DNA of 64,000 nucleotides, from contig NC_087074.1 in assembly GCF_026151205.1 (NCBI RefSeq), positions 2,604,001 through 2,668,000 on the forward strand. The letters run 5' to 3'. This document shows positions 11,801-23,944 of this stretch, one piece after another (positions within the stretch are counted from its first letter, which is position 1; every line of letters starts with the position of its first letter). The stretch is from Bolinopsis microptera. Taxonomy: Eukaryota; Ctenophora; Tentaculata; Lobata; Bolinopsidae. The notes beneath the pieces are model-generated. The model did no database searches, was not told the DNA's origin, and saw only the letters and a program-made list of their open reading frames with translations. A program made the position numbers and the translations under genes.

Positions 11801-14800
11801 AGACAAAGATAGCCTATATGCTCAACATATCCCAAAATCACGCTCACCTGAATATTTTCTGACAGAGCCAACTGTTTGTGAAAGTCGGTGTTAAATTCTC
11901 TGAGGGTAGCGAGTCTGATTTCAGCAAGAGGGTCAGCTACAACGACCGCCAGAAGTTTAGTCAGAACGTCCGTCATCATGGTATGTGGAGAGTAGACACG
12001 TGCACCCACCAGGTTCACACCAGCATTAGTCGCCCTGATAAGATACTGTTAAGACTGGGGGACGCAAAAAAACAGAGCAGTCCAGATTAATAAATTTGCG
12101 ATATGATACTTTGGGGTCAGTAGTTGTTCTGACAGCAACCCTGATATTATGTCGACACATAATTGTGGGCCACTCTGACTGCTTTAGATAGTTGGTCGAA
12201 AAGCAATTTAGCCCACTTTAGCTCAAACAGAATTTGGTAGCATTTCACTCCTTATAAAAAATCGGTTAACCAAAAACTCAACCAATAAGCTTTTATGACT
12301 TCCTGAACAATTAATTACAGTAAACAGTAAGCAAACAAATACTCACTTGACGCAAGGGACAAGTTTTCTGGCACAAGTTTTAGCAGTTTCTCGTCGGATC
12401 TCAAAGTTTGGGTCGTTGAGATACTCTTTAGCCAGATGGGTTATAAACGCTGTAGGACAGAGAATTTAACATTTTGTAAAAAGATTTTGATCGAAGAATA
12501 TCAATTTAAAAAATCATACTTAATATTAGGGATGTTTTATTGAAAATGCCCATATAAGGATATAACTCCACTCACGTTTAAGGAGTTTGTCATCAAATTT
12601 GAATTCCCCGATTGTTCTTATAGCCAGTAGTTTACTCTGGACATCAGTAGGAGCGAACCAGTCCATGGGCTCTGGGTACGGTTTATCTTCTTTGATGTAC
12701 GGCAGGTTCATGATTATACGAGAGAATATGTTCAGGAGACCATCTGAAAGAAGTAAAACATGTTACTTTAGTGATTTAGTTAATCAGAAATAGAAATTAA
12801 AATCAAAATTTGGGCATTAATATCAAGCTCAAGGACATTAAAAAGTAATTTAATCGGGATGACCTATGTAACAAAGAACTTATCATTTTAATGTTAGATT
12901 CACCCACCCTGGATCTTGTTCTTAACAGCAGGAACATTAGCATGAAGTACAGCCAGACAATCAGTGAGCGCTTTAGTCAGAGTCATCCACAGCATTCCAT
13001 CAATACAGTCACATATTGATATGTGGAACTTGTCCCTGGTTGCTTTAGCTAGGAGTGAGATGAGTTGTAACACGTTTCCTTCTACCTGGGTGTTGATGCT
13101 ACGTCTGTATCTGATGGTGAAGAGGTGGAGGTTACACCTTTTAAATAGTAACTTTAAAAGGGGTAAATATACTTGTTCGCAAATATAATAAGTGGGAATC
13201 TTTGGACGAAGTTAGGAAAACAGTGAAACTAGCACATACTTGGCAAGCTCGAGAGGGTTAGGAATGTAGGGTTTGATGACGGTGAATATCTTGTCTATGT
13301 AACAGATAATACCATCCTGCATACTGTACGCTATCTGCCCTATTGCCAGGAATGCTTTAGGAGATACCAAACCTGACGGCTTGAAATTCTTTGCCTGAAA
13401 TGTAACAGAAATTGAGTAAATCCATCTTCGTAAATGAAATAATCAGATAGATGAACGATAGTTATGACGAATACACAAACACTACCTGGGAGTAAAAATA
13501 AAATCAAATCAAAATTCATATCAGGACCTTAAAAACAGAAAGCTAACCTGGGTGGTAAGATAACGAAAAGTTTCAGAGAGAAAGTATTCCTGGAATGTGG
13601 AACTATCAAAAGCAGCAAGACGAGGCAGCACCTCCGTTAACAGGAACTGGACTTCTGAGTTTTTGTAATTCTTTTGCAGCACCTTTTCTACTCCTTGTCC
13701 GATCTACAAAACCATTATGTGATTATTCGTTGATTTTCTTTATCTCAGAATAAATTGTGATACATTTTAAAGAATAGTAATAAAGCGTTTCAAGAGTAGA
13801 CACTCTGAAATACACAACCCACCTTGATAAAATTGTTAACGTTTTCACCCGGTTCATATTCGTTAATCAATTTCCTGCATTGCTGTGAAAAATGGTGTCC
13901 CTCTTCACCGAACACGTTCTTTGGAATATCATACCTGAAATAGTTCAAATTGTTGGTGGAACTATAACAGAATGATATCCTAGGTCTCGTAACTTCATAT
14001 GATATTCATCAAATTCTTATAGATTATATCTTGCCCCTGATAGGCAAAAAGCTAGTGCAAGTATTAAATTTGAGTTTTGAATTTCAGTATATTATATAAT
14101 GATCGCATCGTTACTACTACACTAATTTACTCCAAGAAAGACGATATTTTTAGGAAAACTCACAGCAAACTACTATCTGTTGGATCGTGTCCTTGTATCA
14201 AGCACGCAGTCTCCCTCTCCAGCGAAGACAACCCAATCAGCTTCAACAAACTGATCTTATCTGGACCACCAAAACAGTTCTCCTCGTAAACCAGCAGTTC
14301 CTGACGCATGGTAGAGGTCCAGTAACATCTCGATTATTATCATGATACCTCCTCGCACTTCGTCATCTTTTGTTAACATGCTTTGTGCTTCACGGAGCAA
14401 TTCCTGGTTACATCATCTGTTAGTTGATTGTGGACATTTCAAATTCACTTCGACAACAACCTTTGGAAATGAAGACAATCTAATTAAACAGAACTAAATC
14501 TAAATACTTATTCTAGTTAGAACCCTTGGATATCAAACTTTAAGAACTGGATAAATTCAAAACTCACCCGATAGTAACGTTTAGTCTCGTTCTCCTCATC
14601 GTGAGGGCTGTGAACGTTGTGAATGTTGGTTTCTCTCTGCGGCCCCGATGGTCAGTGAGGCACGAAGTGCTGCTATCGCCGCAATTCTTATCTCCTTTTT
14701 CTGGTCTTTTAAAACTTTAACGATGAGCTCTCGGAAGGAATTGAGCTTGTGGAAGAAGTAGGTTGGGGCGTTGATAGCCATTTCTCTTATATGAGAATCT

Positions 14801-15747
14801 GAAACACAATATGTCAACATTTTAATTCCAAATGAAATATCAAATCTAACAATAATTTACACAGATGTTTGTGATAGTAAAATCGCAAAACGTACTAAAT
14901 TTATCATATTATTACTGTAAATAAAATGAAAAATTTAAGAGATAAGAAGACATACGGCGGCCATCTTGGAGCTAGCATTACTCTCTCGGCTGCTCTTTTA
15001 CTTTCTCATCCAGAATCTCAAACGCTCTGTTCCCATGACTGGGCTCAATGAATCTCTCGTACAGGTTCCCTTCCGCACGTGCAAGACGACCCATCGCCCA
15101 CGTCAGAGGCGGCAGCGTGGCGCTCATTACAGAGAGGTTATTGTAGAGAGTGACTTGTGTAAACGCGGGGTTGTGAGAACGACAAAGCGGTCCTGCTTCT
15201 CTATCAATCAGGGCCACTGAAAATTACCATATGACATTTTAAATTTCAACTGAATAACCAATCGAAGATAAAGTATGATCTTGACTGAATGGCCCAAGAC
15301 TTTGAGATGATAGGAAAAACTGAATGAATATCCGGGCAAGGGAAACCGAAGCAACCTTAACAAAGTATTTACCGAAGGAAAAAACAGCTGCTTTCTGTCC
15401 GCAGAACATCCTACACGTTGCTCAAAGTACAATCTTGTGATTAGTTCGTCATCAAACTTGCTGACTTCTCCCTCCAGGTCCCCTCCTTTGTGCGAGGTCG
15501 CCCCTATGTAGCTGTGGGGTGAATATCACGTGTTGATATCACTTGTTATGTCACGTGTCATTGTCACGTGTTATTGTCACGTGTTTTATTTTCCCTGGTC
15601 CAGAAATGTGTTTTTCCAAAATTAATCCCCTGTCGCAGTAACGAGATACAGAAAAGGTAATTATTAATACAAATGTTTTAAAAAGACTCACTTCTTAAGT
15701 TGGCAGGCAGCATCACACCGCTGATTATCGTTCTTAAGCCCGGATTA
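8615..15747 (-). CDS. Serine/threonine kinase mTOR (target of rapamycin), N-terminal HEAT-repeat half
   Basis: About 19 minus-strand exons collinear with the mTOR HEAT solenoid, the part that binds Raptor and scaffolds the complex. Exons (C-terminal to N-terminal): 8615-8806, 8962-9150, 9298-9423, 9572-9728, 9978-10121, 10246-10373, 10551-10634, 10871-10939, 11128-11237, 11367-11523, 11848-12045, 12347-12449, 12576-12743, 12908-13110, 13240-13394, 13548-13703, 13823-13934, about 14158-14396, 14568-14798, 14956-15216, 15373-15511, and a candidate first exon 15692-15747. Diagnostic stretches are LLGQLGALSPYKNNKVN, LDNYLHLLLPQIV, LGGEFKTYIAQLIP, PAYILPFLREQL and HSGIG. Introns are 50-300 bases with GT-AG ends and phases agree. 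The FAT, FRB and kinase domains are not in the window; the gene either continues left beyond an intron of more than 8.6 kb or is truncated. Exons at 14.1-15.2 kb carry one-base frameshifts. Confidence 0.88.
9810..9833 (+). repeat. G24 homopolymer inside a 13-base target duplication, mTOR intron
   Basis: Twenty-four consecutive G followed by CATTGGCCA, bracketed by the direct repeat ACCATATTATATT at 9797-9809 and 9843-9855. It reads like a small insertion with a 13-base target-site duplication. See the findings. Confidence 0.8.
9978..10121 (-). CDS. mTOR exon with the LLGQLGALSPYK signature
   Basis: The most diagnostic mTOR exon in the window. It reads GDCMRLLGQLGALSPYKNNK, matching the strongly conserved VLGLLGALDPYKHK segment of metazoan mTOR. 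It is bounded by a CAG acceptor after 10121 and donor GTATGA. The frame is intact. Confidence 0.92.
14158..14396 (-). CDS. mTOR exon with an internal one-base frameshift
   Basis: The upstream half reads DDEVRGGIMIIIEMLLDLY, matching the mTOR stretch after the first HEAT repeats. The downstream half reads MRQELLVYEENCFGGPDK in the next frame. The shift lies near 14315, so the exon cannot be translated as given. The donor GTGAGT is intact. The upstream boundary is approximate. Confidence 0.65.
14568..14798 (-). CDS. mTOR exon with a frameshift near its 3' end
   Basis: It begins SHIREMAINAPTYFFHKL and continues with RIAAIAALRASL, a good match to the RELAISVPTFFFQQV and REGAVAALRACL region of mTOR. 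After AAER the conserved continuation (ending NETKRYYR before donor GTGAGT) is one frame away. The shift lies in a GAGAGA tract near 14645. Confidence 0.8.
14956..15216 (-). CDS. mTOR N-terminal exon, frame disturbed
   Basis: It reads ALIDREAG at its start and TWAMGRLARAEGN then NRAFEILDEK later, matching the IASLIG, KAIGRLA and VKRALEWL landmarks. The end of the exon that splices in phase to the next one (SNASSKMAA then D) is in another frame, so at least one indel lies near 14975. Splice sites are consensus. Confidence 0.7.
15373..15511 (-). CDS. Candidate mTOR N-terminal exon
   Basis: An open exon of 139 bases with acceptor CCACAG and donor GTAAAT. It contains EVSKFDDELITRLYFE, comparable to the REMSQEE...FYDQLNHHIFE helix of mTOR, and joins in phase to 14956-15216 giving ...PSVALID. 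The match is weaker than for downstream exons. Confidence 0.55.
15692..15747 (-). CDS. Possible first coding exon of mTOR
   Basis: SGLKNDNQRCDAACQLK before a GTGAGT donor resembles the N-terminal SGLKSRNEETRAKAAKELQ helix. A TAA lies immediately upstream in the same frame, so the start codon is not resolved; another indel or an unrecognised splice site is likely. Confidence 0.4.
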
Positions 15748-15749
15748 GT

Positions 15750-16256
15750 TAAAGATGAATCTTTCTATACTGTTGCATCACATCTTCATACATTTAAGTA
15801 TCCATCTTCTAAAAACAGAGTTTTTAGCGCACCATATCATAAATGTTTTACGAGTATTAGCAAGCGTCTATGACACATCATGACACAGCAGATCATAGAA
15901 AGAATCAGATTAGAAGGAAAATATAATATTAAGAATCTTTTGGTCAATTCCACTATAACACCATATCTTATACAGTTTAAATCATAATTAAAGAAAATTC
16001 AATGAAAGCATCCATAAGTCGTTAATAAATACAAAAGATACAATATCGAAAATTTACAAGCTACATAATATAAATAATAAATTGTCATCAACGTAAATCT
16101 TAAATATGCCATTACAATAATAAAAGAATACAAAATTCCCTGACAATACAAATAAACAGATTGGAACACAGTAACTTTGTATCAGGACAATGAAGTCTCC
16201 AACCAATCACATGAGCTGGGACGCTGGCCACCTGGTTCCGCGTTTAACCAAGTGGT
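15750..16256. other. Short spacer between GCP5 3' end and mTOR 5' end
   Basis: AT-rich, about 500 bases, no gene recognised. The two genes are in the same orientation, so this must hold the end of the GCP5 transcript and the mTOR promoter. I see no convincing TATA element. Confidence 0.4.
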
Positions 16257-19200
16257 TACAAACCAATACACGTCGTACATCTCACATATCTGTTCGAGGC
16301 CACATTGTCCAACTCCTCAGCATCCAGCACACGTCTGAACTTTATACCTTGCTAAGAGCATGTCGGTACACACCCAAACAAGATGAATATTCCGGAGTAA
16401 GAGACAGTAACTCTTCCAGAATATTACAATAATTCTTTGAATCTGCACGTACTCATCAAGTTCCAGCGCTTTGTCCAGTTTACGGCGCATGTCAGCACCG
16501 GTACAATGCAGCACCCTCTGCATTGTGTACGCCTGGATCACCTTGATAAAGTTAATAAGCTCGTACCTAAAACAGTGTACCTGGTTTTGAGAGCGGGTGT
16601 TGCAAGTTAGACTGCACCACAGAGGTAACACACACCACGCTGTGTACTTTATCTGCAGCAACAGTGTGAAAACCTTCTGATAGATAACCAGCAGTTCGTT
16701 ATCTAACACAATGTCAACAGGAAATGGCGGCAAATAGTCCACTTTAACACACTGGAACATGTCCAACTCGCTGGTGGTTTTGTTTGGTAGGGTTCTGTTG
16801 TTTGACCACACCCATTCTCAAGTGGTTGGAGTAGTTGGTGGAAGGGGGACATGCACTCCCTCAAGAACGGTGTCATCCCTCGTAACGTCTCACCCGTGTA
16901 GACGTCCTTTGAACATTTCTTCGCAGAATGTGGACATGGGGAGGCCAGCTTCCATCAGCAGGACTTTTCTAAGGGTGTTAAGATGGTCGTCCAGGTGGAA
17001 GGTCGTGTCTGAGTATTTTGAGGAGAGAGAATGAAACTTGTGTTGCAGCGTTTCTCCATCAGAGGGACTAGATCTTCAGGATTGATGTAGATGGAAGGAT
17101 GTGTAAGTTTGCCTATAGTGTTGAAAATCTCGCTGTAAATTGGGACCTCTTCTTTTTGGGGAGATAAACTCTTTGCCATGTCCACGAACAGTGATGTCAG
17201 CAAAACGGTCACTCTGACACTGATCAACATTACCTAACTCAAACGGGATGAGAGTCGTTTGGGGAACCTCTGGGGCTGAGCTTAACAGGGATTTACCGAG
17301 ATACTCTTGATGAATACGTGGAAAAGATCCGCGTCTGGATCACCAGTTTTCCTAACTTACTGATTAGCTCGATCGCTTTTCCTGCCTTTAACAACTTTTC
17401 CCTTAACGGTAAAAATATGCCTGGAATCTGGCTGTCAGGACCTAAATCATTATCCTTGAAGACAAGCCACTTTCCCAGAACTCTGTAGAAGAAATGGATA
17501 TATCAGGGTCACGTGTTAAGAACAGTTCGTCGGTGGTGTTGTTGAGATCCCCGTGCGAGAGCCAAGTGTCGATGGTGGTGAGGAGCGGTTTGTAAAGTAC
17601 AGAGGAATACTGTTAGCAGTACCTGTCAAGGATGGTGACTCAATTAGTTACAGCAAATCGGTGGAAGAGGGTGTAATGTAAATAACGAGTTATTTTGGGT
17701 ACAGAATATTTGGTTAAAACCCCAGGGGATTATTCTTTTTCTAAACATAAACAAAGATGATTTAATTAATAAGGTACTAATTATTGCTATAGACTGATAT
17801 CGTGTCAGAGAACAATTAATAATTTGATCTAAGGAACCTTGGTAACATGTTGTGACAGAATGCCCATACTCTCATACAACTCCAGTGTATTGAACAAAAT
17901 GTTGATGAGTCGGGTTACACACACACTCGGACTATCCAAGTCTATATCATGCAGGATCTCTCTACTGAATTGTTATTATTATTCTACCTTACATTGTTTA
18001 ATAAATACGGAGTTGGAAGATTTCTCCACAGTTGACCGATGCTGATCACTTGATTACACGTCACAGTATGGAAAGTTGAGAAAAAGTATGGACATCATGA
18101 ATAGAGTATGACGTCATATAAAGAGGGAGCTCACGTACCATGTCGTAAAGAGCGCTGACTATCTCACACTGGCCCCTGATACATTCCTTTAGTTGTATTT
18201 ACCGTTACTACATCACTTTGCCTCATTACCTGAAACCAGAAATACAAGTGAACTTCTGAATTTGAAGAGTTGGTTAAGATTTTTGACAGTAACTGAATCA
18301 TAGACCTCTTTCAATATTGCTCTAAAGTTATAAATTAAACATTGCACGAGTTTGAGGTTTTCTAAAACTTAGAATATATCTTTATAATTGATGTTTTACC
18401 AACTTACTTTGCGCTCAATGATAGACATTGCGCTTGTGAGCTGCTGCAAGTACATGAATATAGCGCACGCAAAGGCTTGGTAAGTCCTACTGCCGTAAGG
18501 GTGGGAGGGCTGTGCAACATAGTTCAGCACATCGTCACTCACATAGTGCAGACTTTGCACCTGACAGAATATCCGGGTCATTCCTTTATAACTTCTGTAA
18601 AACACATGTCTCATTTACGGTAACACGACATCTGTCCGACTGCGACTCTTGTCCGACTCATGTTACCAAAAAAACGACATCTGTCCGAAATTGTGATTTA
18701 TTTCAATTAGAGCTTGTGACGTCACAAGATTACCCGTGAGCTTGAGAAATACGAATGTGATCCGAAGTCGGAGAGTTGTCGCCCAAAACGTCTCCCCCCT
18801 GTTCCCCCCCCCCCCGAACCGCTTAATTCTGCTGTCGGACAGATGTCGCCCAATCCCCCCCCCCCCCATTTTACATATTCTATATAATCTAAATTCTGAA
18901 ACGCTAAAACCTGAAGCTACTCGAAAAGGTTTCAAAGAAAACCTATCGGGTAAAGTTTAGAAGCACAAAGTACAATGAAGTTAGTTGATCTTACCATCTG
19001 AATGATGTCGAGGAAGTAGTTGAGGACATTGTATAGTGCCTCTTGAGAGTAGTGCCTGAACTGTATATCCTCTCTAAGGTACCACTTTGTGTTCATCAAA
19101 AACGGGGAATCTTGAAGCTAGTTGGGGCGCCTTGAAGCATTGTCAGGAGTCTTCCCGCAGTATCTGTACAAGGACAGAGTTAGAATATTAGGTTTATAAC

Positions 19201-22200
19201 GTACACTTTTTACGTTACACAAATACTTATTCGATATTGTTGAGCAGGTGAAGAAATTCAGCAATAACCTTTACTCTGATATTCATGCTTTTCATTCTAG
19301 TCATATGGTAGTTAATACAGTAACTGTAAACTCAATTTGAAGTTTCTAGTTCACAAATTTCTGAGCGGCTTTCCGGCATCTAATTGATATGTTAGGGCAG
19401 ATGATAGATAAAATGATAATAAATATCAGTACCTGCAGGCTCAGTAATAGGCTCCAGATAGCATCATTCCTCCAGTACTGCTTAACAAGAGACTGGCAAA
19501 TGTCAGCGTATTTGGGTATCATGGCTGGACTCATCTCTGTTCCTTCACCGGCACTGAAATTGACACGTCACATTCACATTGTGGTACAGAGGCACATATT
19601 AGGTGCGATGGGTGCGGGATCGCACAATTTACCGTTTTTCCGCACATTTCCGCATAAATTTATTGTTTTCCGCACATTTCCGAACATTTTGTAATTTTCT
19701 GCATATTTCCGCATATCTAGCATTTTTCCGCGTAATTTCGCATAATTTTGAAAATTTTCGCGTTAGATTTTCAAGTGTAAGAACCAAATATTTTAAAAGT
19801 CGGGTTCTTTTAGGACCGTGACTCAGGCCCTTTAAGGACCCTGACCCACGCCCTTTCGGGACCCTGACCCAGGCCCTTTCGGGACCCTGACCCAGGCCCT
19901 TTCGGGACCGGACCCAGGCCCTTTTGGAACTCATGCCTAGGCCACGTGACCCGGTTACCACGTGACCCAGGCCTTTTCGGGACCGTGGACCCAAGCCCTT
20001 TCGGGACCGTTACCCAGGCCCTTTCGGGACCGTGACCCAGGGCCCTTTCGGGACCGTGACCCAGGCCCTTTCGGGACCGTGACCCAGGCCGTTATGGAAC
20101 CCTCGTCGTTACCGTACTTCGATTATAGTGTATCAGTTATCATTCGTAACTTCACCACATCATCTGCTTACTCTATATCACATCACAACGTCATGGACCG
20201 TTTCCTAAAGAAACGAACAGCTACACACAGTGACCGGCTGCACGACGGCCAGGCCCCCCTCATTATTCGGGAGATCAGATCATGACACCAATTAGTGACG
20301 TATGATTAGTGATGTGATCCATCAGTAGAATTTAATTGACCTAGAAATGGGCTAGATACAGAGTAGAGTTCACATGTCGACTCTGTTCACATAATATTAT
20401 TAGTTAAATTGTGTTAATACTTTACCATACTACACGTAATAAAACAAATAAACCCTGTTTACAATGAGATAACATCACATGATCGAATCACGTGTTTTGA
20501 TAACAAAGCTAGAGACTAAGGGGTATGGAGCACACTGCTTTTCATGTGTTTTTATAGACTGACCATTAGTTCTTTTACACAGATTGTACTACTAGTCTTA
20601 ACTATAATTATAAAGATTATCTTTTGTGGGGACCGAGGGGCTCGTCGTCCGAGTATAAAGCTGACACTCCTGATCACTACGTTCATAGAAATATTCCTTT
20701 ACCCTCATGAGATGTTGTCTGTATATATTGTCTTACAATTGATCAATGTTCTCATTGTTCCAAATCTCATGATTCAATTTCACTTAACAAATTAACTCCT
20801 AACTAACCTTATGCCCTAACTTACCTTATGCCTAACACGCATTACACATTATTTTATTTCCTCATCTTTGCCTTTGTTGATTGTTCATCTTCTCGCACAA
20901 TTCCTTAAGTGGGTGAGTCATCGTCATGTGAATGTTTGCATAATGATCATTATGATCATTATGAGCCTAACATATTTTTTCCGGTTACTTGCTACACGTT
21001 GCGATCAAAAGGGGTGTGTCAACGATTTACTTTACTGAAGCCCGTACCTTTTAGTAGTACCTACCTCTCGATATACGATTTTGGAATCGAAGCTTCCCCC
21101 TTGTAATGCGACCACATATGTGATATACCAGTCAAGCGGTCAGATCTTAAAGATCATGTTTACTTCTTAATGCAATGCCATGATGTACAGAGTTGACATG
21201 TGAACTCTACCCTGTATCTAGCCCATTTCTAGGTCAGTTAAATTCTACTGATGGATCACATCACTAATTAACGTCACTAATTGGTGAATGATCTGATCTA
21301 CGTTGGACCCCTAATAATAAGGGGGGCCTGGTCGTCGGCCTCTCCAGTGACCCATCATCAAGCTCACCACACAAGAAACAGAAGATACCTGCATGGGATC
21401 TGATCGACTCTATCAAGAGGCGACTTCAAATAACTGTCTCCTGATCTCTACCAGATCAAGTCACTGTTCTCAGATAACTGAATCTCAATATTAGGTTCAA
21501 TCATGGTCTTAGTAAAGAACTACACCTTCAGTAACACATAAACAGACCTATTTTTGATAAGAGCGGCGGTTATACGTTTAGAATTTCCAAAGTCCTTGAG
21601 AAAATGCAAAAGAAAACCGCACAATTCCCGCACAAATTTCGCCGCACATTTGCCGCATAATTGGTAAAAATTTACCGCACCTTACCGCACATTTAACCTT
21701 TATAGTCGGGTGTGGTACCGCATAATTTCGATTTTTTTACCGCACCTAATATGTGCCTCTGTTGTGGTAACAATAGTACTATAATCTGATTTGTGCTGCT
21801 TGTGTTGTGGTCAGTGCATATAAAACAGTGCATATAAAACACTGGTCCTCCCCTGTCATAACCGGTTTTTCTAGTATTAATGTATTTTTAAAGAACGAAG
21901 TCAGGGACTCAAATGGGAATATTATAATTTTAAAATATTATGATTTAAAAATAACTTTTAATTCTTCGAGGCTTAAAGGATTTATAAATGCTTTTGTCAA
22001 ATTAAGCAAAGTAACATCAGGAGCATGTAAATATAGCAACATTCACATGATAAGAGGAGCAGCATAAAATAACTAGCATCGTTGATGCCGGCGAGATGTA
22101 GCAACGTACCTTAATTCAACTCAAGATCAAAACGTCACGAGTTCATTTAATGATCAACACAATCAAATAGAAGAGTTAACAAATAAATAGTTAAACAAAA

Positions 22201-23232
22201 TCAATTTTACATTTAAACAGAATATAAAATCCATATAGTTTAATAAACTGTGAAGCTCCAAACGATAACCAGCTAATGACTTCTTCTAGTTCCCCAGTGA
22301 TTGCTCAAGTCTTTTGACCACCCCCATTGTCACGTGACTAACCAAGAGGAAGACGAGAGTAGCCGGTATCTACACTTTCCTCCTCACTGTCCAGCTCCTC
22401 CCCACTGGATATCTCCTCCTCGCTGGGATCAGAGTACTCAAAGTCTGCCACTAGGATAGCGTGCCAGTCTACCGTCTCCTCTACCGTCTCAGTTTCTTCT
22501 TCTATCTCTCCTGAAGATACAGGATATCAATCTAAACTATTTATAAGATTTCAGCCAGATTAGTACAGAACGAAATATGAATTCCAGCAAGCTAAGTAGT
22601 TGTTACATTACTAATGTCACACATTAGTAATGTAACTAATTGTAACAGTGTTTCGAATATTTGAGTTTTTGAACCCACGTTTGTAAGCTTGATTGACAGG
22701 ATTCCTTGAGACATGCATGAGGAACTGCATGACACAATACTCCACATCCACATCCTCCCTTCCTTTAGCATCCTCCTCCCTCCCCTGTGTTAAGTACTCT
22801 TCTGTAGCTTCTTGCAGGTCATCTCCCAGATCCTGTTGGATGACACTCGGAACTTCCTTATCAGTCCGTCTATTCTCCTGAAACAAAAGGTGAGATGGGC
22901 TTGGGTGGTGCGTTCTGTTAACTTAGTTATTCAAACTGGTCTGTTATTTTGGTAGATATTCAAACTGAAGCAGATTTGTTGCTAGACGTTTGGTTGTAGT
23001 GAAAGGGCTGTTTTTTTAATTTCTTTAAAATTCACTGCACAACACACCTCTGCACGTCATTTGAATTGATAGATAGATATTTGTTGTTGGGAAGACTTTT
23101 CAATGCTGCTGAATGACATTTTTCAAACTGGTGCGATGTTTCTGAGCATTCTGTTTGTCTTGATACAAGTTCTTTCAATAAGTCATTTTGTGTTTTAGTT
23201 CGCTCCACAAAAAACTTAGGGCGTGATGCCAT
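16257..23232 (-). CDS. Gamma-tubulin complex component 5 (GCP5), frameshifted as given
   Basis: GCP5 belongs to the gamma-tubulin ring complex that nucleates microtubules. Exons on the minus strand from the N-terminus: 23048-23232 (MASRPKFF start), 22679-22877, 22343-22510 (acidic, Glu/Asp/Ser-rich), 19433-19553, 18995-19163, 18408-18560, 18139-18229, 17838-17964, 17297-17609, 17234-17280, and about 16348-17230. Diagnostic stretches are NNKYLSINSNDVQR, LVKQYWRND, TYQAFACAIFMYL, TIDTWLSHGDLNN, LRKVLLMEAG, PFPVDIVLDN and IYQKVFTLLLQIKY, all collinear with animal GCP5. An acidic N-terminal insert is also usual for this paralogue. At least five exons need a one-base shift to stay on the family pattern. 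A complete hAT-like element fills the intron between 19553 and 22343. Confidence 0.82.
16440..16811 (-). CDS. GCP5 C-terminal domain exon
   Basis: Contains VDYLPPFPVDIVLDNELL, IYQKVFTLLLQIKYTAW, then FIKVIQAYTMQRVLHCTG and ALELDEYVQIH, matching the GCP5 segment KVPWPVDIVI, YNQVFLLLLQIKWAK, FVNSLHNYIMTRILHSTG and DLDQLIKIH. This part binds gamma-tubulin in the family. A frameshift near 16435 separates it from the last helices (NILEELLSLTPEYSS). Confidence 0.88.
18408..18560 (-). CDS. GCP5 exon with the TYQAF motif
   Basis: 51 codons in phase, between acceptor CTGTCAG and donor GTAAGT. It contains PYGSRTYQAFACAIFMYLQ and ends IIERK, matching the FRTYQAFMWALYKYF...IEK segment that distinguishes GCP5-type gamma-tubulin complex proteins. 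No frameshift. Confidence 0.9.
18626..18848. repeat. Small inverted-repeat element with C12 runs in a GCP5 intron
   Basis: CGACATCTGTCCGA at 18626 is repeated in inverse orientation as TCGGACAGATGTCG ending at 18848, with a further direct copy at about 18673. Two C12 runs lie at about 18804 and 18855. The structure resembles a short non-autonomous element; no target duplication was found. Confidence 0.5.
19587..21761. mobile_element. Complete non-autonomous hAT-type element (2,175 bp)
   Basis: Perfect terminal inverted repeats begin CAGAGGCACATATTAGG at 19587 and end with the exact reverse complement at 21761. They are flanked by an 8-base direct repeat TTGTGGTA (19579-19586 and 21762-21769). 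An 8-base target duplication and a CAG terminus are hallmarks of hAT transposons. Subterminal regions hold many CCGCA repeats, a typical transposase-binding arrangement. The interior holds a GC-rich minisatellite (19815-20095) and AT-rich filler without a transposase ORF. It sits in a GCP5 intron. Confidence 0.9.
19815..20095 (+). repeat. GGGACCGTGACCCAGGCCCTTTC minisatellite inside the hAT element
   Basis: About eleven units of roughly 22-24 bases built on GGGACCGTGACCCAGG plus CCCTTTC, with small variants. The repeat is the GC-rich core of the element and accounts for the open frames seen here on both strands. Confidence 0.85.
21770..22342. other. GCP5 intron sequence
   Basis: AT-rich; the short open frame at 21807-22067 has no recognisable similarity. 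I see no additional exon. Confidence 0.4.
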
Positions 23233-23944
23233 TCACTGCAAGATAATATTTAGTTTAGTGGTAAACAAGGTCTATTGGCAACATAAATCTAGGAAATCTA
23301 AACTTCATAAATATTCAAAAGATTCTGGATGCCATAAAACAAATATCTGATCAACATATTATAGAATTTGTTAAAACTAAAGCAAAAAAGAAAACTCATA
23401 ACGAGTAAGCACAGGTTTTACTCAGATTTGAAATCCCTACAAAATTGTTAGGTTATGAAGCAAATTTGTACAACTTTTTAGACACTTTGAACGGAAATTT
23501 GTTTTTCTTTCTATATTGTTGAAGATATGACCAATGATGGACTGGTTTTCAAAGTTGTTGGGTCACGTTTAAACAAATTAGTTTTGATGGCTTATACTGC
23601 TGGATAAACACTGAATTCTCTCTTAAAATATTCTCTAAAACTTTGTTTCCTCATATTCGTAATAAATTAGCTAATACTACAAACAATATCATAATAATAT
23701 AACAAACGCACCGTACAAAAGTAGGGCTCTCAAAAATTTACAAAACAATTCTTAAACCTAAATGTGCTGTAAATGGAACACAGAGGGTCACTGCAGTTGT
23801 AACAGGCTGGCTCATAATCAAACCCTGGAGGCTTGAATCTTGATCCAATGTTTAAGACCAATTATGATATTTCACTCAGTAAACATTAACTGAAAAATAT
23901 TTTCACAAGTTCAATGAAAATTGCTTGCTTTGCACACAACGTCT
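23233..23944. other. Spacer between GCP5 5' end and the OCIA-domain gene 3' end
   Basis: AT-rich, no gene recognised. It should contain the GCP5 promoter and the OCIA-domain gene 3' UTR. Confidence 0.4.
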
